Shown: positions 1 through 8,221 of the stretch, piece by piece
Numbering within the stretch: the first letter of the stretch is position 1
Layout of the letters: each line of letters starts with the position of its first letter
Assembly: GCA_016932675.1 (NCBI GenBank)
Contig: JAFGCK010000116.1
Location: 1 to 48,236, forward strand
Source of the DNA: Methanosarcinaceae archaeon
Lineage (GTDB): Archaea; Halobacteriota; Methanosarcinia; Methanosarcinales; Methanosarcinaceae
Reading direction: 5' to 3'
Length of the DNA: 48,236 nucleotides
The notes under the pieces: model-generated
Told to the model about the DNA's origin: nothing
What the model saw: only the letters and a program-made list of their open reading frames with translations
Databases searched by the model: none
Program-made: the position numbers and the translations under genes

Positions 1-58
1 AAAATCCATAACAGTGAATTCATACTGAGGGATTATTATTCATGAAAAAAAAATAGAA

Positions 59-1252
59 GTGAGAAATCTTGTTAAAATTTTTGGAAAACAGCCTCAAAAA
101 GCTCTTTCAATGGTAGAGAAAGGCATGTCAAAACAAGAGATCTTCGAGCAGACAAAACAGACAGTTGGTCTGTATAATGTTAACTTTGATGTTTACAATG
201 GTGAAACATTCGTACTCATGGGACTCTCAGGCTCCGGGAAATCAACCCTGCTCCGGTGTCTCAACAGACTGATACCCCCCACAGACGGGCATATACTCAT
301 CGACGGTGATGACATTGCAGGTATGAATACCGAGGAGCTTCGCAATATCCGCAGAAAAAAGATGACGATGGTGTTCCAGAGTTTTGCACTGCTTCCTCAC
401 CGGACGGTCATAGACAATGTAGCCTTCGGACTTGAGATACAGGGCATGTCCAAGGAAGAAAGATACGCAAAGGCTGAGGAAGCTATTGCCAAGGTTGGAC
501 TTAAAGGACACGAGCAAAGCACTACCTCCTCTCTGAGCGGAGGTATGCAGCAGAGAGTCGGGCTTGCAAGAGCCCTTGCAACAGATCCTGATGTCCTGCT
601 TATGGATGAGGCATTCAGCGCCCTTGACCCCCTCATAAGGGCGGAGATGCAGGATGAACTCCTGGCCCTTCAGAACAAAATGAAAAAGACCATTGTCTTC
701 GTATCCCACGACCTGGATGAAGCTCTGAAACTCGGGGACAGGATAGCCATAATGAAGGATGGCTACATAGCCCAGACAGGTACTCCCGAAGAGATACTTA
801 CCTCCCCTGCAGACGACTATGTCTCAGAGTTCGTGGCGGGAGTTGACAGGGCAAAGATCCTGACCGCAGAGAATGTGATGAAACGACCGGAACCTGTAGT
901 TTCCATAAACTCGGCCCTGACGGTTTCGATCCAGCTGATGAAAAAACACGGAATTTCCTCTATCTTTGTTGTCGATCCCGACAAGATGCTTCAGGGAATT
1001 GTGCTTATAGATCATGCAGTAACTGCAATGAAGGAAAAGAAAAAGATTAGTGAGGTAATGATCAGTGATTTCCCCAGGGTAGAACTCGATACGCCGGTAA
1101 AGGATATCATTCCGATCATTGCTGAAGGCCAGTACCCTCTCCCGGTCGTTGATGAAAGCGGCAAGTTTCGGGGCATAATAGTACGCGGGAGCGTACTTGG
1201 GGCACTGGCGATCACAGAGAAAGATGCAGAACAAGAGAAGGAGGCGCAATAA
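59..1252 (+). CDS. proV: Glycine betaine/proline ABC transporter ATP-binding protein
   Basis: ATPase of an osmoprotectant importer that powers uptake of glycine betaine. In the 397-aa reading, Walker A (GLSGSGKST) lies at residues 55-63, the ABC signature (LSGGMQQR) at 159-166 and Walker B (VLLMDEA) at 179-185. A tandem CBS domain, the usual ionic-strength sensor of this family, fills about 270-390. The GTG start at 59 is the best in-frame start, but the family normally begins a few residues earlier. An ATG at 42, preceded by GAGGG at 27-31, reads into a run of nine A and then TAG; ten A would give MKKKIEVRNLVKIFG in frame. This is therefore either a one-base sequencing or assembly deletion or a real homopolymer lesion. 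proW overlaps the stop codon. Confidence 0.93.
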   Translation: MRNLVKIFGKQPQKALSMVEKGMSKQEIFEQTKQTVGLYNVNFDVYNGETFVLMGLSGSGKSTLLRCLNRLIPPTDGHILIDGDDIAGMNTEELRNIRRKKMTMVFQSFALLPHRTVIDNVAFGLEIQGMSKEERYAKAEEAIAKVGLKGHEQSTTSSLSGGMQQRVGLARALATDPDVLLMDEAFSALDPLIRAEMQDELLALQNKMKKTIVFVSHDLDEALKLGDRIAIMKDGYIAQTGTPEEILTSPADDYVSEFVAGVDRAKILTAENVMKRPEPVVSINSALTVSIQLMKKHGISSIFVVDPDKMLQGIVLIDHAVTAMKEKKKISEVMISDFPRVELDTPVKDIIPIIAEGQYPLPVVDESGKFRGIIVRGSVLGALAITEKDAEQEKEAQ

Positions 1253-2085
1253 TGGAAATGCCCGACCTTAATATTGGAGAAGGAGTTGAGTTGGTCGTCT
1301 ACTGGATCGATGATCATTTCGGTTTCTTCCTGGATATCTTCAGCGATTTTGTGGATATACTGATATCAGGGCTCAGGGATGGCCTTATGTTCCTCCCTCC
1401 CCTGGCTTTTACAGTGATCACGGCTTTGCTGGTCTATTTCCTGACAAAGAGAATGGCAGGACTTGCCGTCGGGACTGCAGCAGGTTTCCTGTTGATAGAT
1501 TCCATGAATCTCTGGGACCTTGCAATGGAAACACTGGCACTTGTACTGTCATCGGCATTTATAGTCCTTGCTGTGGGGATACCACTGGGCATACTGGTTG
1601 CAAAGAGCGAAATTGCGTACCAGATCACCAAGCCAATACTTGACTTCATGCAGACAATGCCATCTTTCGTCTACCTTATCCCTGCTGTGATATTCTTTGG
1701 GCTGGGCAATGTACCCGGCCTGGTAGCGACCGTTGTGTTCGCAATGCCTCCCGCGATACGCCTGACCAACCTGGGAATACGGCAGGTGCCTGTGGAACTT
1801 GTGGAAGTTGCCGATTCCTTTGGGACCACACCGATGCAGAAGCTATTGAAAGTGGAACTGCCTGTTGCCGTCCCGACTATAATGGCAGGGGTCAACCAGT
1901 GTATAATGCTATCCCTTTCAATGGTCGTTATTGCTGCCATGATCGGTGCACGCGGACTTGGCTACCAGGTGCTTGTAGGTATCCAGAGAGTGGATATCGG
2001 GCAGGGATTCGAGGCTGGCCTTGCGATCGTGATCATTGCTATTGTGCTTGACAGGCTGACACAGAATCTGACACCCAAAAAATAG
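1252..2085 (+). CDS. proW: Glycine betaine/proline ABC transporter permease
   Basis: Membrane channel subunit of the osmoprotectant importer, 277 aa. The first 40 residues are soluble or amphipathic, followed by several hydrophobic helices. The BPD_transp_1 coupling loop lies around residues 175-210, where VELVEVADSFGTTPMQKLLK resembles the EAA motif that docks on the ATPase. Its ATG overlaps the proV stop (TAATG), and GAAGGAGG sits just upstream inside proV, which implies translational coupling. The gene ends with TAG, followed two codons later by TAA. The length and order fit the OpuA/ProU family, and nothing looks damaged. Confidence 0.95.
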   Translation: MEMPDLNIGEGVELVVYWIDDHFGFFLDIFSDFVDILISGLRDGLMFLPPLAFTVITALLVYFLTKRMAGLAVGTAAGFLLIDSMNLWDLAMETLALVLSSAFIVLAVGIPLGILVAKSEIAYQITKPILDFMQTMPSFVYLIPAVIFFGLGNVPGLVATVVFAMPPAIRLTNLGIRQVPVELVEVADSFGTTPMQKLLKVELPVAVPTIMAGVNQCIMLSLSMVVIAAMIGARGLGYQVLVGIQRVDIGQGFEAGLAIVIIAIVLDRLTQNLTPKK

Positions 2086-2106
2086 GATTAACATTCCAAT
2101 AGGTAT

Positions 2107-2116
2107 CTTATATAAT
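2107..2116 (+). promoter_or_regulatory. Candidate TATA box for proX
   Basis: CTTATATAAT is centred about 25 nt before the proX ATG, in the short gap after proW. Archaeal transcription starts about 25 nt downstream of the TATA centre, so an extra transcript would start essentially at the proX start codon. This would let the binding protein be made in excess over ProV and ProW. It is inferred from spacing only. Confidence 0.5.
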
Positions 2117-2136
2117 GCAAAGAAAGATGTGATAAT

Positions 2137-3021
2137 ATGAAAAGAAAGATAAAAGCCCTTGCAGCAATTACACTGGTTGCCATGCTGGTCATGGTAAGCG
2201 GATGTACTGACCAGGACACAAATGAGGAAACGGAAGAGACCACACCTGCTAAAGAAGCCACGATCGGCTATGTTCTCTGGGACGGGGAGATTGCCAGTAC
2301 CAATGTCATGAAACTTGTCCTTGAAGAAGCCGGATATGATGTAGAGATCATTTCAATGGATGCAGGTGCACTATATCAGGGACTTGCAGACAGCCAGTTC
2401 GACTTTACAACATCAGCATGGCTCCCTCAGACCCAGAAGAACTTTTGGGACAAGTACGGGGATGATATCGACAGTGTTGCTGTCAACCTTGAGGACTGCC
2501 GCATCGGACTCGTTGTCCCTACATATGTTACTATTGATTCCATTGAGGAACTCAATGACAACAAGGACAAGTTCGATGGAGAGATCATAGGTATTGATCC
2601 GGGTTCCGGAATTATGCAAACCACTGAGACAGCAATTGAGAACTATAGTCTTGATTACGAACTTGTCGCCAGCAGCAATGCGGGAATGACAGCTGAACTT
2701 CAGAACTCAATAACAGATGATGAGTGGATTGTTGTTACACTCTGGACACCTCACTGGACATTCAACAGTTTTGACCTTAAATATCTCGAGGATCCGAATG
2801 GCGTATATGGCGAGGCAGACCATGTTGAAACCCTTGCAAGGGTTGGCCTTGAAGAAGATGACCCTGAACTCTATGGCATCATAAGCAGATTCAAATGGAC
2901 GCATGATGATATCCAGTTCGTTATGGCAGACCTTACCGAAGGTGTGCCTGAAGAGGAAGCTGCACAAAAGTGGGTTGACAACAATCCGGAAAAAGTGCAG
3001 GAATGGATTGGGGAGAACTGA
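2137..3021 (+). CDS. proX: Glycine betaine ABC transporter substrate-binding lipoprotein
   Basis: Extracytoplasmic receptor (OpuAC family, 294 aa) that hands glycine betaine or a related quaternary amine to ProVW. The signal peptide starts MKRKIKALAA and ends in a lipobox VSGC with Cys at residue 23, so it is lipid-anchored. An acidic, Thr-rich linker follows, then the binding fold starting near residue 40 (EATIGYVLWDGEIAST). Aromatic residues for cation-pi binding are present (for example W46, the W in SAWLPQ, and WTPHW in the C-terminal half). It is third in the operon behind proVW and probably has its own promoter at 2107-2116. A hairpin terminator overlaps the stop codon. Confidence 0.94.
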   Translation: MKRKIKALAAITLVAMLVMVSGCTDQDTNEETEETTPAKEATIGYVLWDGEIASTNVMKLVLEEAGYDVEIISMDAGALYQGLADSQFDFTTSAWLPQTQKNFWDKYGDDIDSVAVNLEDCRIGLVVPTYVTIDSIEELNDNKDKFDGEIIGIDPGSGIMQTTETAIENYSLDYELVASSNAGMTAELQNSITDDEWIVVTLWTPHWTFNSFDLKYLEDPNGVYGEADHVETLARVGLEEDDPELYGIISRFKWTHDDIQFVMADLTEGVPEEEAAQKWVDNNPEKVQEWIGEN

Positions 3022-3040
3022 AGTTCTCCCTTTTCCTGTT
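3011..3040 (+). terminator. Hairpin terminator at the end of proX
   Basis: GGGAGAACT at 3011-3019 pairs with AGTTCTCCC at 3022-3030, a 9-bp perfect arm that includes the TGA stop codon region, followed by TTTT and further T-rich sequence up to 3060. It most likely ends the proVWX transcript. Confidence 0.6.
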
Positions 3041-3067
3041 CTATACTATTTCCTTTTTTAAATCTCT

Positions 3068-3545
3068 TTACTCCCGATTTTTGGTTTTATTGCTTTCAGC
3101 CGGGAATGCGGCCCTGACCATTTCAATGTGATCGATACCTGCATCCCTGAAAATACCTCCGTTTTCCCTGAAGCCGAAACGCCGGTAGAATTCGACGGCA
3201 TAGATCTGGGAATCCAGCCTGATCCCTTCTGCATCAATTCCTTCAGCTTTTTTCAACATTTCTTCCATCAGTAAACTACCAACACCCTTTTCGCGATATT
3301 CTTTAAGTACACATATCCTGCCAAATCTCAGGAAACCATCTTTATGAAACATCCTTCATCCTTCCGGTTGCAGCCGGCATGTCACCATGATATACTATAA
3401 GGTGCTCCGCAATGCAGTCATACTTATCTATCTCAATTTCTTCGGGCACATTCTGTTCGATGATAAAAACCTGCCTGCGCACAGGATAGGCTTCCTCAAG
3501 TCCGGCAAGCCCTTTTTTCCATCTGGGTTCCATACATACACTCAT
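3068..3545 (-). pseudogene. GNAT acetyltransferase disrupted by a 7-bp tandem duplication
   Basis: Two partial reading frames make one GNAT N-acetyltransferase. The N-terminal part (3545 down to 3342) begins MSVCMEPRWKKG, includes the typical segment VRRQVFIIEQNVPEE and reaches AATGRM. The C-terminal part (from about 3352 to 3068) carries the acetyl-CoA binding motif RICVLKEYREKGVGSLL and the closing motif YRRFGFRE. The frames are one base apart. The cause is visible: CATCCTT occurs twice in tandem at 3350-3363 on the plus strand. Removing one copy joins AATGRM directly to FHKDGFLRFGRI and restores about 156 aa, a normal family length. The substrate is unknown. Confidence 0.85.
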
Positions 3546-3590
3546 CTTTTTCAGGGAAAACTTAGCATTCCAGAAGATAAATAGGTTTAC

Positions 3591-3611
3591 AGACGGGACC
3601 CGTCTTTTTAC
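3591..3611. promoter_or_regulatory. Perfect palindrome with T tract between divergent genes
   Basis: AGACGGGACCCGTCT is a perfect palindrome around a central A, followed on the plus strand by TTTTTA. It lies between the minus-strand acetyltransferase remnant and the plus-strand acidic protein. It could be an operator or a plus-strand terminator-like hairpin. No plus-strand gene ends nearby, which favours an operator or a relic. Confidence 0.3.
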
Positions 3612-3756
3612 GGATCACTTCAAAAACACAATTCAATGCCGCATCATATCGAAAAGCTTAAATAAAATATAGGAAATGTTTAGGCGTCTATATAATATAT
3701 AGTCATGTAGGAGAGTAGTTATAAATAAAATACTTAGTATACTGTTAGTTTTCCTG

Positions 3757-4032
3757 ATGATCGGACTGGTAGCCGTATCAGAATGCACGGACACATCTGA
3801 AGAAGAAATGGAAGAAGAGGATGCAGCACCTGAGGAAGAGGCCCCTGAGGGAGAGATGACCGAAGAGGATATGGCCGGGAATGCAAGCGCAGAGGAGAAT
3901 GCTATTGCAGACATGAATGCTACCGGGGGAATGAACGAAACGAACGTCACCGGGGAAATGGCTGATGTAAATGTCACCGAAGAGGAGACATCAGTCACTG
4001 AAGCAGAAGAGAACACTACAGAAGAGATGTGA
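3757..4032 (+). CDS. Acidic, sequon-rich secreted/lipoprotein-like protein with defective start
   Basis: Not a recognised family. From this ATG the product is 91 aa and extremely acidic, made of short Glu-rich and Ala/Asn/Thr-rich stretches with several N-glycosylation sequons (NAS, NAT, NET, NVT twice, NTT). The frame is open upstream to 3721, where INKILSILLVFLMIGLVAVSEC matches the signal peptide of the binding protein at 4360 at 14 of 22 positions. In that longer reading the first codon is ATA rather than ATG, with AGGAG at 3709-3713 ahead of it. The lipobox has Glu instead of Gly/Ala/Ser just before Cys. The start may have mutated (ATG to ATA), so it may be a decaying surface lipoprotein. 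TATA-like TATATAAT lies near 3689-3697. Confidence 0.5.
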   Translation: MIGLVAVSECTDTSEEEMEEEDAAPEEEAPEGEMTEEDMAGNASAEENAIADMNATGGMNETNVTGEMADVNVTEEETSVTEAEENTTEEM

Positions 4033-4359
4033 TCCAAACCCTTTGAATTACCACAATTCCAGGAGAGGGAGCAGTGAACAGAATTCCACGATCTGGGATT
4101 TGTGGCAGTCTCCCTTTAAAATACTTTTTTGAACTGTGAATTTAACCAGTTGGTAACTCTTACCCCGGTTGAATTCAGCTGATTCATGATACATAATACA
4201 GCGGATTATGTTCCAAAATTCACTCATGTGCCAGTTCTCAGGAGCTTCCGATGATCTGTGAAGTTATTACATTGAACTGAAAAACAAAAATCTTAAATTG
4301 TAATTGGTTCTGCACTAGAACCCACACATTTTATTTGCAATATATAAAAGAGAAAGTTT
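4033..4359. other. Intergenic stretch without a gene
   Basis: No credible coding frame is seen on either strand. The 3' part is A/T-rich, with TTTTATTTG near 4329 and ATATATAAAAG near 4340 as possible promoter elements for the binding-protein remnant starting at 4360. Nothing else is recognised. Confidence 0.5.
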
Positions 4360-5157
4360 ATGAAAAAGATTCAAAGCATAATACTCGTCTTTATGGTCAT
4401 TGGCCTTGTAGTTGTCTCAGGCTGTACAGGCACAGAGGCTGAGAACGTTGAAGCGCAAAACGAAACAGAAGTGACAGAGACTGTAACCTATATCATAGGA
4501 ACAGAACCATACTTCCCACCATTTGAATATGCTGACGAGAATAACAGCAATTAGATCATCGGTTTTGATGTAGACCTTATGAATGCCATTGCTGCAGACC
4601 AGGGTTTTGAGATAGTCTGAAAAGACCTTGAATTCGATGCACTCATACCGGCACTGCAGTCAGGACAGATCCATATAATAGTATCAGGCATGACGATCAC
4701 TGAAGAACGCGAGGAATCCGTTGACTTCAGCGAACCATATATCAATGCCGGTCTTGCCCTTGCAGTGGCCGTGGACAATGATGATATAACCGGCGTTGCT
4801 GACCTTGAAGACAAGGTTGCTGCTGTACAGCAGGGTTCCACCGGCGCTGCAAAGGCAGATGAGCTCAAGGCAGAAGGCCTCATAGATGATGTGATCTACC
4901 TCCCCCACGTCAATGATATCATCATGAACCTTCAGAGCGGACGTGCAGACTTCATGATCAACGACCTGCCGGTGACTATATCCTATATGAACCAGCAGCC
5001 AGGTATCATCAAGATAGTCGATGACCAGCTCCAGAGCGAGTCATACGGTTTCGCCGTACGCAGCGGAAACACCGAACTCCTCGACAAGATCAACGCAGGT
5101 CTTGCAAATGTCAGGGAGGACGGTACATACGATGAAATAATGGAAAAGTATTTCTGA
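4360..5157 (+). pseudogene. Polar amino acid ABC transporter substrate-binding protein with two in-frame stops
   Basis: A single frame of 266 codons encodes a HisJ/GlnH-type binding lipoprotein (SBP_bac_3), with lipobox VSGC at Cys22 and family motifs TEPYFPPFEY, GFDVDLMNAIA, FDALIPALQSGQ, SGMTITEER and FMINDLPV. It is interrupted by TAG at 4552-4554 (between NNSN and IIGFDVDL) and TGA at 4618-4620 (between FEIV and KDLEFDAL), where a Trp codon (TGG) would be the one-base parent. No frameshift is needed. TAG could in principle be read as pyrrolysine in a methylotrophic methanogen. TGA should still terminate, since selenocysteine is not known in Methanosarcinaceae. Most likely it is a recently inactivated gene; sequence error is the alternative. 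Confidence 0.85.
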
Positions 5158-5183
5158 ATCCTTTTCAGGGATCCGCAATACCT

Positions 5184-5220
5184 GCAAACGGGATTTACTG
5201 ACCCGTTTGCACTTCCTTGT
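5184..5220 (+). terminator. Hairpin terminator downstream of the binding-protein remnant
   Basis: GCAAACGGG at 5184-5192 pairs perfectly with CCCGTTTGC at 5202-5210 across a 9-nt loop, followed by a T-rich tail (ACTTCCTTGTTTTA). It probably ends the transcript of the 4360 gene before the membrane protein gene. Confidence 0.6.
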
Positions 5221-5395
5221 TTTATGATCGGCCGGCCGGGAAACATTATAATTCAATTTACCCTGAGATCCTGCCTTAAGAGTACTTCTTTTTTTAAAGG
5301 ATTTTAGCCGCACTTAATAGTCTTTAAATAGAACTTCTGTTTTTTATCAGTACTGAGGAAAAATCCCCGTACCATATGGATGGTTCAGGGACCAT

Positions 5396-6577
5396 ATGAT
5401 CAGAATAAAATCATCAGGATGTATCGAAATGAACTCAAAGAACTTTACACCTCTCGTATTCCTGGCATCACTCGGGGCAGGGGGAATTGCAGTAATGCCC
5501 TTTGTATTGATGCAGTACACGGTAGAACATGGAGCTGAACTTATAACGAGGTCTCATCTGTGGTCACTGGGACTGTCCGGGATATCTGCTGCATACTATT
5601 ACTCACTTGAGGCCATAATGATACTGTTCACCTTTATCCATCTGGCATTGACAGTATGGTTTGCCGCCGGCCTGTTCACATGGATGAGAACAGACAGTTT
5701 CAGAGAACTTATCATGGACCCTCTGAAGAACGCTGCTATTCTCGCGCCCCTGATATCCCTGCTGATGACCATGAATGTCATGATCGGACCCCTGAGATAT
5801 TTCCTGCCTGTGATGTCGGATAACTTTCAGTCCCTGTTCCTTCCGGCAATGATATTCTGGTCACTGGTCTTTCTGGTAGTGATGGTCACTGAGATCAAAC
5901 TTCTGGAGATATCCTTCAGCAAAGGTTTTGACATAACACAGATCAACTTTGGATGGTTGTTGCACCCATTCCTCCTGGGCATGCTGACCGTTGTCGGGAC
6001 AGGCATCGCAGCTATGGCTTCAGACCATGCCATTGCAAACACTGCAGCCTTTCTGTCTTTGATCTCCGGCTCAATGGGAGTATTCCTGCTGCTTGTAAAG
6101 ATGGTCATCCTGTTCAAGAGCCATTTTCAATTGCAGGGACTTCCGGAGAAACATTTTCTCCCAAGCTTCCTTATTGTCATACCTAACATAACCCTCTTTG
6201 GACTAAGTGCCTTCAGATTCGGCCACTTCCTGGAGCATACACACGGGTTCGACCTCGGGGCTTACTTCTATATGGTTGTCGGAGTATCGTTCGGGTTCGA
6301 AATATGGTACATGCTCTTTGGAATGGTTCTGCTCGGTGATTACTTCAGGAAGAACCATTTCAGGGAATTCTACGTGACACAATGGGGATTGATCTGTCCG
6401 TTGGTCGCATTCGTAGTTCTTGGCGCCTTCGCATATGATGTTGTGCTCAGTAGTTTCGTGGTCTATATAGTCCTTGCACTGATGATGGCAGTTACCATTG
6501 TGGTGTATTTCGAACTGCTCAGCAAGCATATCAGGTGTTCCTCATCCAGAAAGGCAAACCTGAGCTGTGAGGTCTGA
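5396..6577 (+). CDS. Polytopic membrane protein of unknown function
   Basis: 393 aa with about ten hydrophobic helices and short loops, for example LVFLASLGAGGIAVMPFVLM near residue 20 and HPFLLGMLTVVGTGIAAMA near 195. Charged loops include MTEIKLLEI and DYFRKNHFREFYVTQWG. I cannot assign a function. The look is loosely that of SLAC1/TDT-type channels or of proteins I have seen named TsoY-family, but that is memory, not a search. Two starts are possible: ATG at 5396, or ATG at 5429 (MNSKNFTPLVF), which has AGGA about 10 nt upstream. A TATA-like CTTTAAATAG lies near 5322. The gene sits between the binding protein and the permease/ATPase of a decaying amino acid transporter. Confidence 0.8.
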   Translation: MIRIKSSGCIEMNSKNFTPLVFLASLGAGGIAVMPFVLMQYTVEHGAELITRSHLWSLGLSGISAAYYYSLEAIMILFTFIHLALTVWFAAGLFTWMRTDSFRELIMDPLKNAAILAPLISLLMTMNVMIGPLRYFLPVMSDNFQSLFLPAMIFWSLVFLVVMVTEIKLLEISFSKGFDITQINFGWLLHPFLLGMLTVVGTGIAAMASDHAIANTAAFLSLISGSMGVFLLLVKMVILFKSHFQLQGLPEKHFLPSFLIVIPNITLFGLSAFRFGHFLEHTHGFDLGAYFYMVVGVSFGFEIWYMLFGMVLLGDYFRKNHFREFYVTQWGLICPLVAFVVLGAFAYDVVLSSFVVYIVLALMMAVTIVVYFELLSKHIRCSSSRKANLSCEV

Positions 6578-6615
6578 GACCCGAAAGAATCTGTTTCCCG
6601 GATATTCTGCCACGC

Positions 6616-6648
6616 AGGCCGTCCCATGGGACGGTCCCCCTTTTTTTT
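6616..6648 (+). terminator. Strong hairpin plus T8 terminator
   Basis: GGCCGTCCC and GGGACGGTCC form a GC-rich stem over AT, directly followed by CCC and eight T. This is the clearest terminator in the window. It separates the membrane protein gene from the permease. Confidence 0.75.
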
Positions 6649-6773
6649 AGCTGAGGGGCTTTCTTCTTTTCAAGCTGGAGTAAAAAGCGTTTTATATCCT
6701 TATCTTCATACCTTTTATTACCAGTTGGATGGAAAAACGGTTCTTATAAACGTAAAAAACAGAGGTTCTGAGT

Positions 6774-7465
6774 TTGTCTCTTTTAGCAGCGTATCTGGAA
6801 CACATTGTAAAAGTGGTGCCTGACCTCATTGCAGGATCTGTGATCACCATTGAGATCACTTCATTTTCCCTGTTCTTCGGACTGGTACTTGGAACGATAG
6901 CAGGTCTCTGGAAACTATCAGAGAAGATCGTGTTACGGTATCCCAGTATCGTATATGTAGACTTCATAAGAGGCACCCCCTTCTGGTGCAAATACTGCTC
7001 TTCTATTATGGCATACCAGGACTTTACTCCAACGTGACCGGCAACCCCCTGCAGATCGACCCGATAGTTGCGGGCATAATCGTGTGCAGCATTAACAGTG
7101 GAGCATATATAGCAGAGATCGTTCGTGCAGGCATACAGTCCATAGACAAAGGACAGATGGAAGCTGCGCGTTCCCTTGGCATGAATGAAAAACTCGCAAT
7201 GAGGGAGATAATACTCCCACAGGCGTTCAGGAGGATAATCCCACCCCTTGGCAACGAATTCATCGCTCTCCTTAAGGACTCGTCCCTGCTTGCGGTTATC
7301 GGCGTGCATGAGCTGCTCAAGAACGGACAGTTATACATCTCAAGGACCTTTGCGGCTTTCCCGGTGTACATTGCCGTTGCACTTATGTATCTTATAATGA
7401 CCATAGCCATATCGCGCCTGGTAGCATATTCAGAAAGGAGGCTTGGTGTAAGTGATAGAAGTTAA
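6774..7465 (+). pseudogene. Polar amino acid ABC transporter permease with one-base frameshift
   Basis: HisM/GlnP-type inner membrane permease. The first frame runs from TTG at 6774 (AGAGGT at 6761-6766 as ribosome binding site) through IEITSFSLFFGLVLGTIAG to VDFIRGTPF. The second frame carries on with VQILLFYYGIPGLYS and the EAA coupling loop GQMEAARSLGMNEKLAMREI, ending at 7465. The break is at about 6981-6985: TTCTGGTGC would read TTCTTGGTGC with one added T, giving RGTPFLVQILLFYYG, the expected family sequence and a 230-aa protein. A TATA-like TTTTATATCC lies at 6690-6699. The downstream ATPase gene overlaps its end by 14 nt. This is a lesion or a sequencing deletion. Confidence 0.88.
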
Positions 7466-8174
7466 GGACCTGTACAAGAGCTTCGGGGACCTTGAAGTAT
7501 TGAAAGGTATCTCCATTGACATACAGGACAGTGAAGTGGTCTGTGTCATCGGACCAAGTGGTTCCGGCAAGAGTACCTTCCTGAGATGCATAAACCTTCT
7601 GGAAATGCCGACCTCGGGAAACATATGGATCGATGGCGAGCAGATAACTGACAGGTCCATCAATATCAATAAGATCCGCGAAGAAGCAGGCATGGTCTTT
7701 CAGCATTTCAATCTTTTCCCCCACAAGACCACTCTTGAGAACGTGGCACTTGCACCGATCAAGGTCAGGAAACTGAAAAAAGAAGAAGCTGAATCAAGAG
7801 CATTTGACCTGCTGAAAAAGGTCGGGCTTGGCGACAAAGCGCATGTCTATCCTTCTGCACTGTCGGGCGGCCAGAAACAGAGGGTTGCCATCGCCAGAGC
7901 ACTTGCCATGCGCCCTAAGTTGATGCTCTTTGACGAGCCGACATCAGCTCTTGACCCTGAAATGGTCGGTGAGGTGCTGGCTGTCATGAAAGACCTTGCA
8001 AAGATGGGAATGACCATGGTAGTGGTCACACATGAAATGGGATTTGCCAGAGAAGTAGGCGACAGGGTCCTTTTCATGGACGAAGGCATGATAGTGGAAC
8101 AGGGTACGCCTGAAGAGATCTTCTTCCATGCAAGGCATGAAAGGACAAGAGCATTCCTCAGCAAAGTGCTTTGA
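7452..8174 (+). CDS. glnQ: Polar amino acid ABC transporter ATP-binding protein
   Basis: 240-aa ATPase of the HisP/GlnQ family that energises polar amino acid uptake. Walker A (GPSGSGKST) is at 34-42, signature LSGGQKQR at 137-144 and Walker B LMLFDEP at 157-163. The family tail [10 protein letters not shown] is complete. The start is GTG at 7452, with AAAGGAGG at 7435-7442; the gene overlaps the permease end by 14 nt, so the two should be translationally coupled. Unlike its binding protein and permease partners it shows no lesion. Either those lesions are very recent or artefactual, or the ATPase is retained for another permease. Confidence 0.93.
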   Translation: MIEVKDLYKSFGDLEVLKGISIDIQDSEVVCVIGPSGSGKSTFLRCINLLEMPTSGNIWIDGEQITDRSININKIREEAGMVFQHFNLFPHKTTLENVALAPIKVRKLKKEEAESRAFDLLKKVGLGDKAHVYPSALSGGQKQRVAIARALAMRPKLMLFDEPTSALDPEMVGEVLAVMKDLAKMGMTMVVVTHEMGFAREVGDRVLFMDEGMIVEQGTPEEIFFHARHERTRAFLSKVL

Positions 8175-8221
8175 TCCTTGTCTTCCTGCAAATAATAAAA
8201 AATCTTTTTCTCTCAACCACC

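Noticed and set aside
3633-4037. 134-codon Ser/Val-rich frame on the minus strand
   Set aside because: It is the antisense shadow of the Glu-codon-rich acidic protein and has biased, repetitive composition.
4552-4554. Genuine pyrrolysine codon in the binding protein
   Set aside because: A TGA stop follows 63 nt later in the same frame, so decoding TAG alone would not restore the protein.
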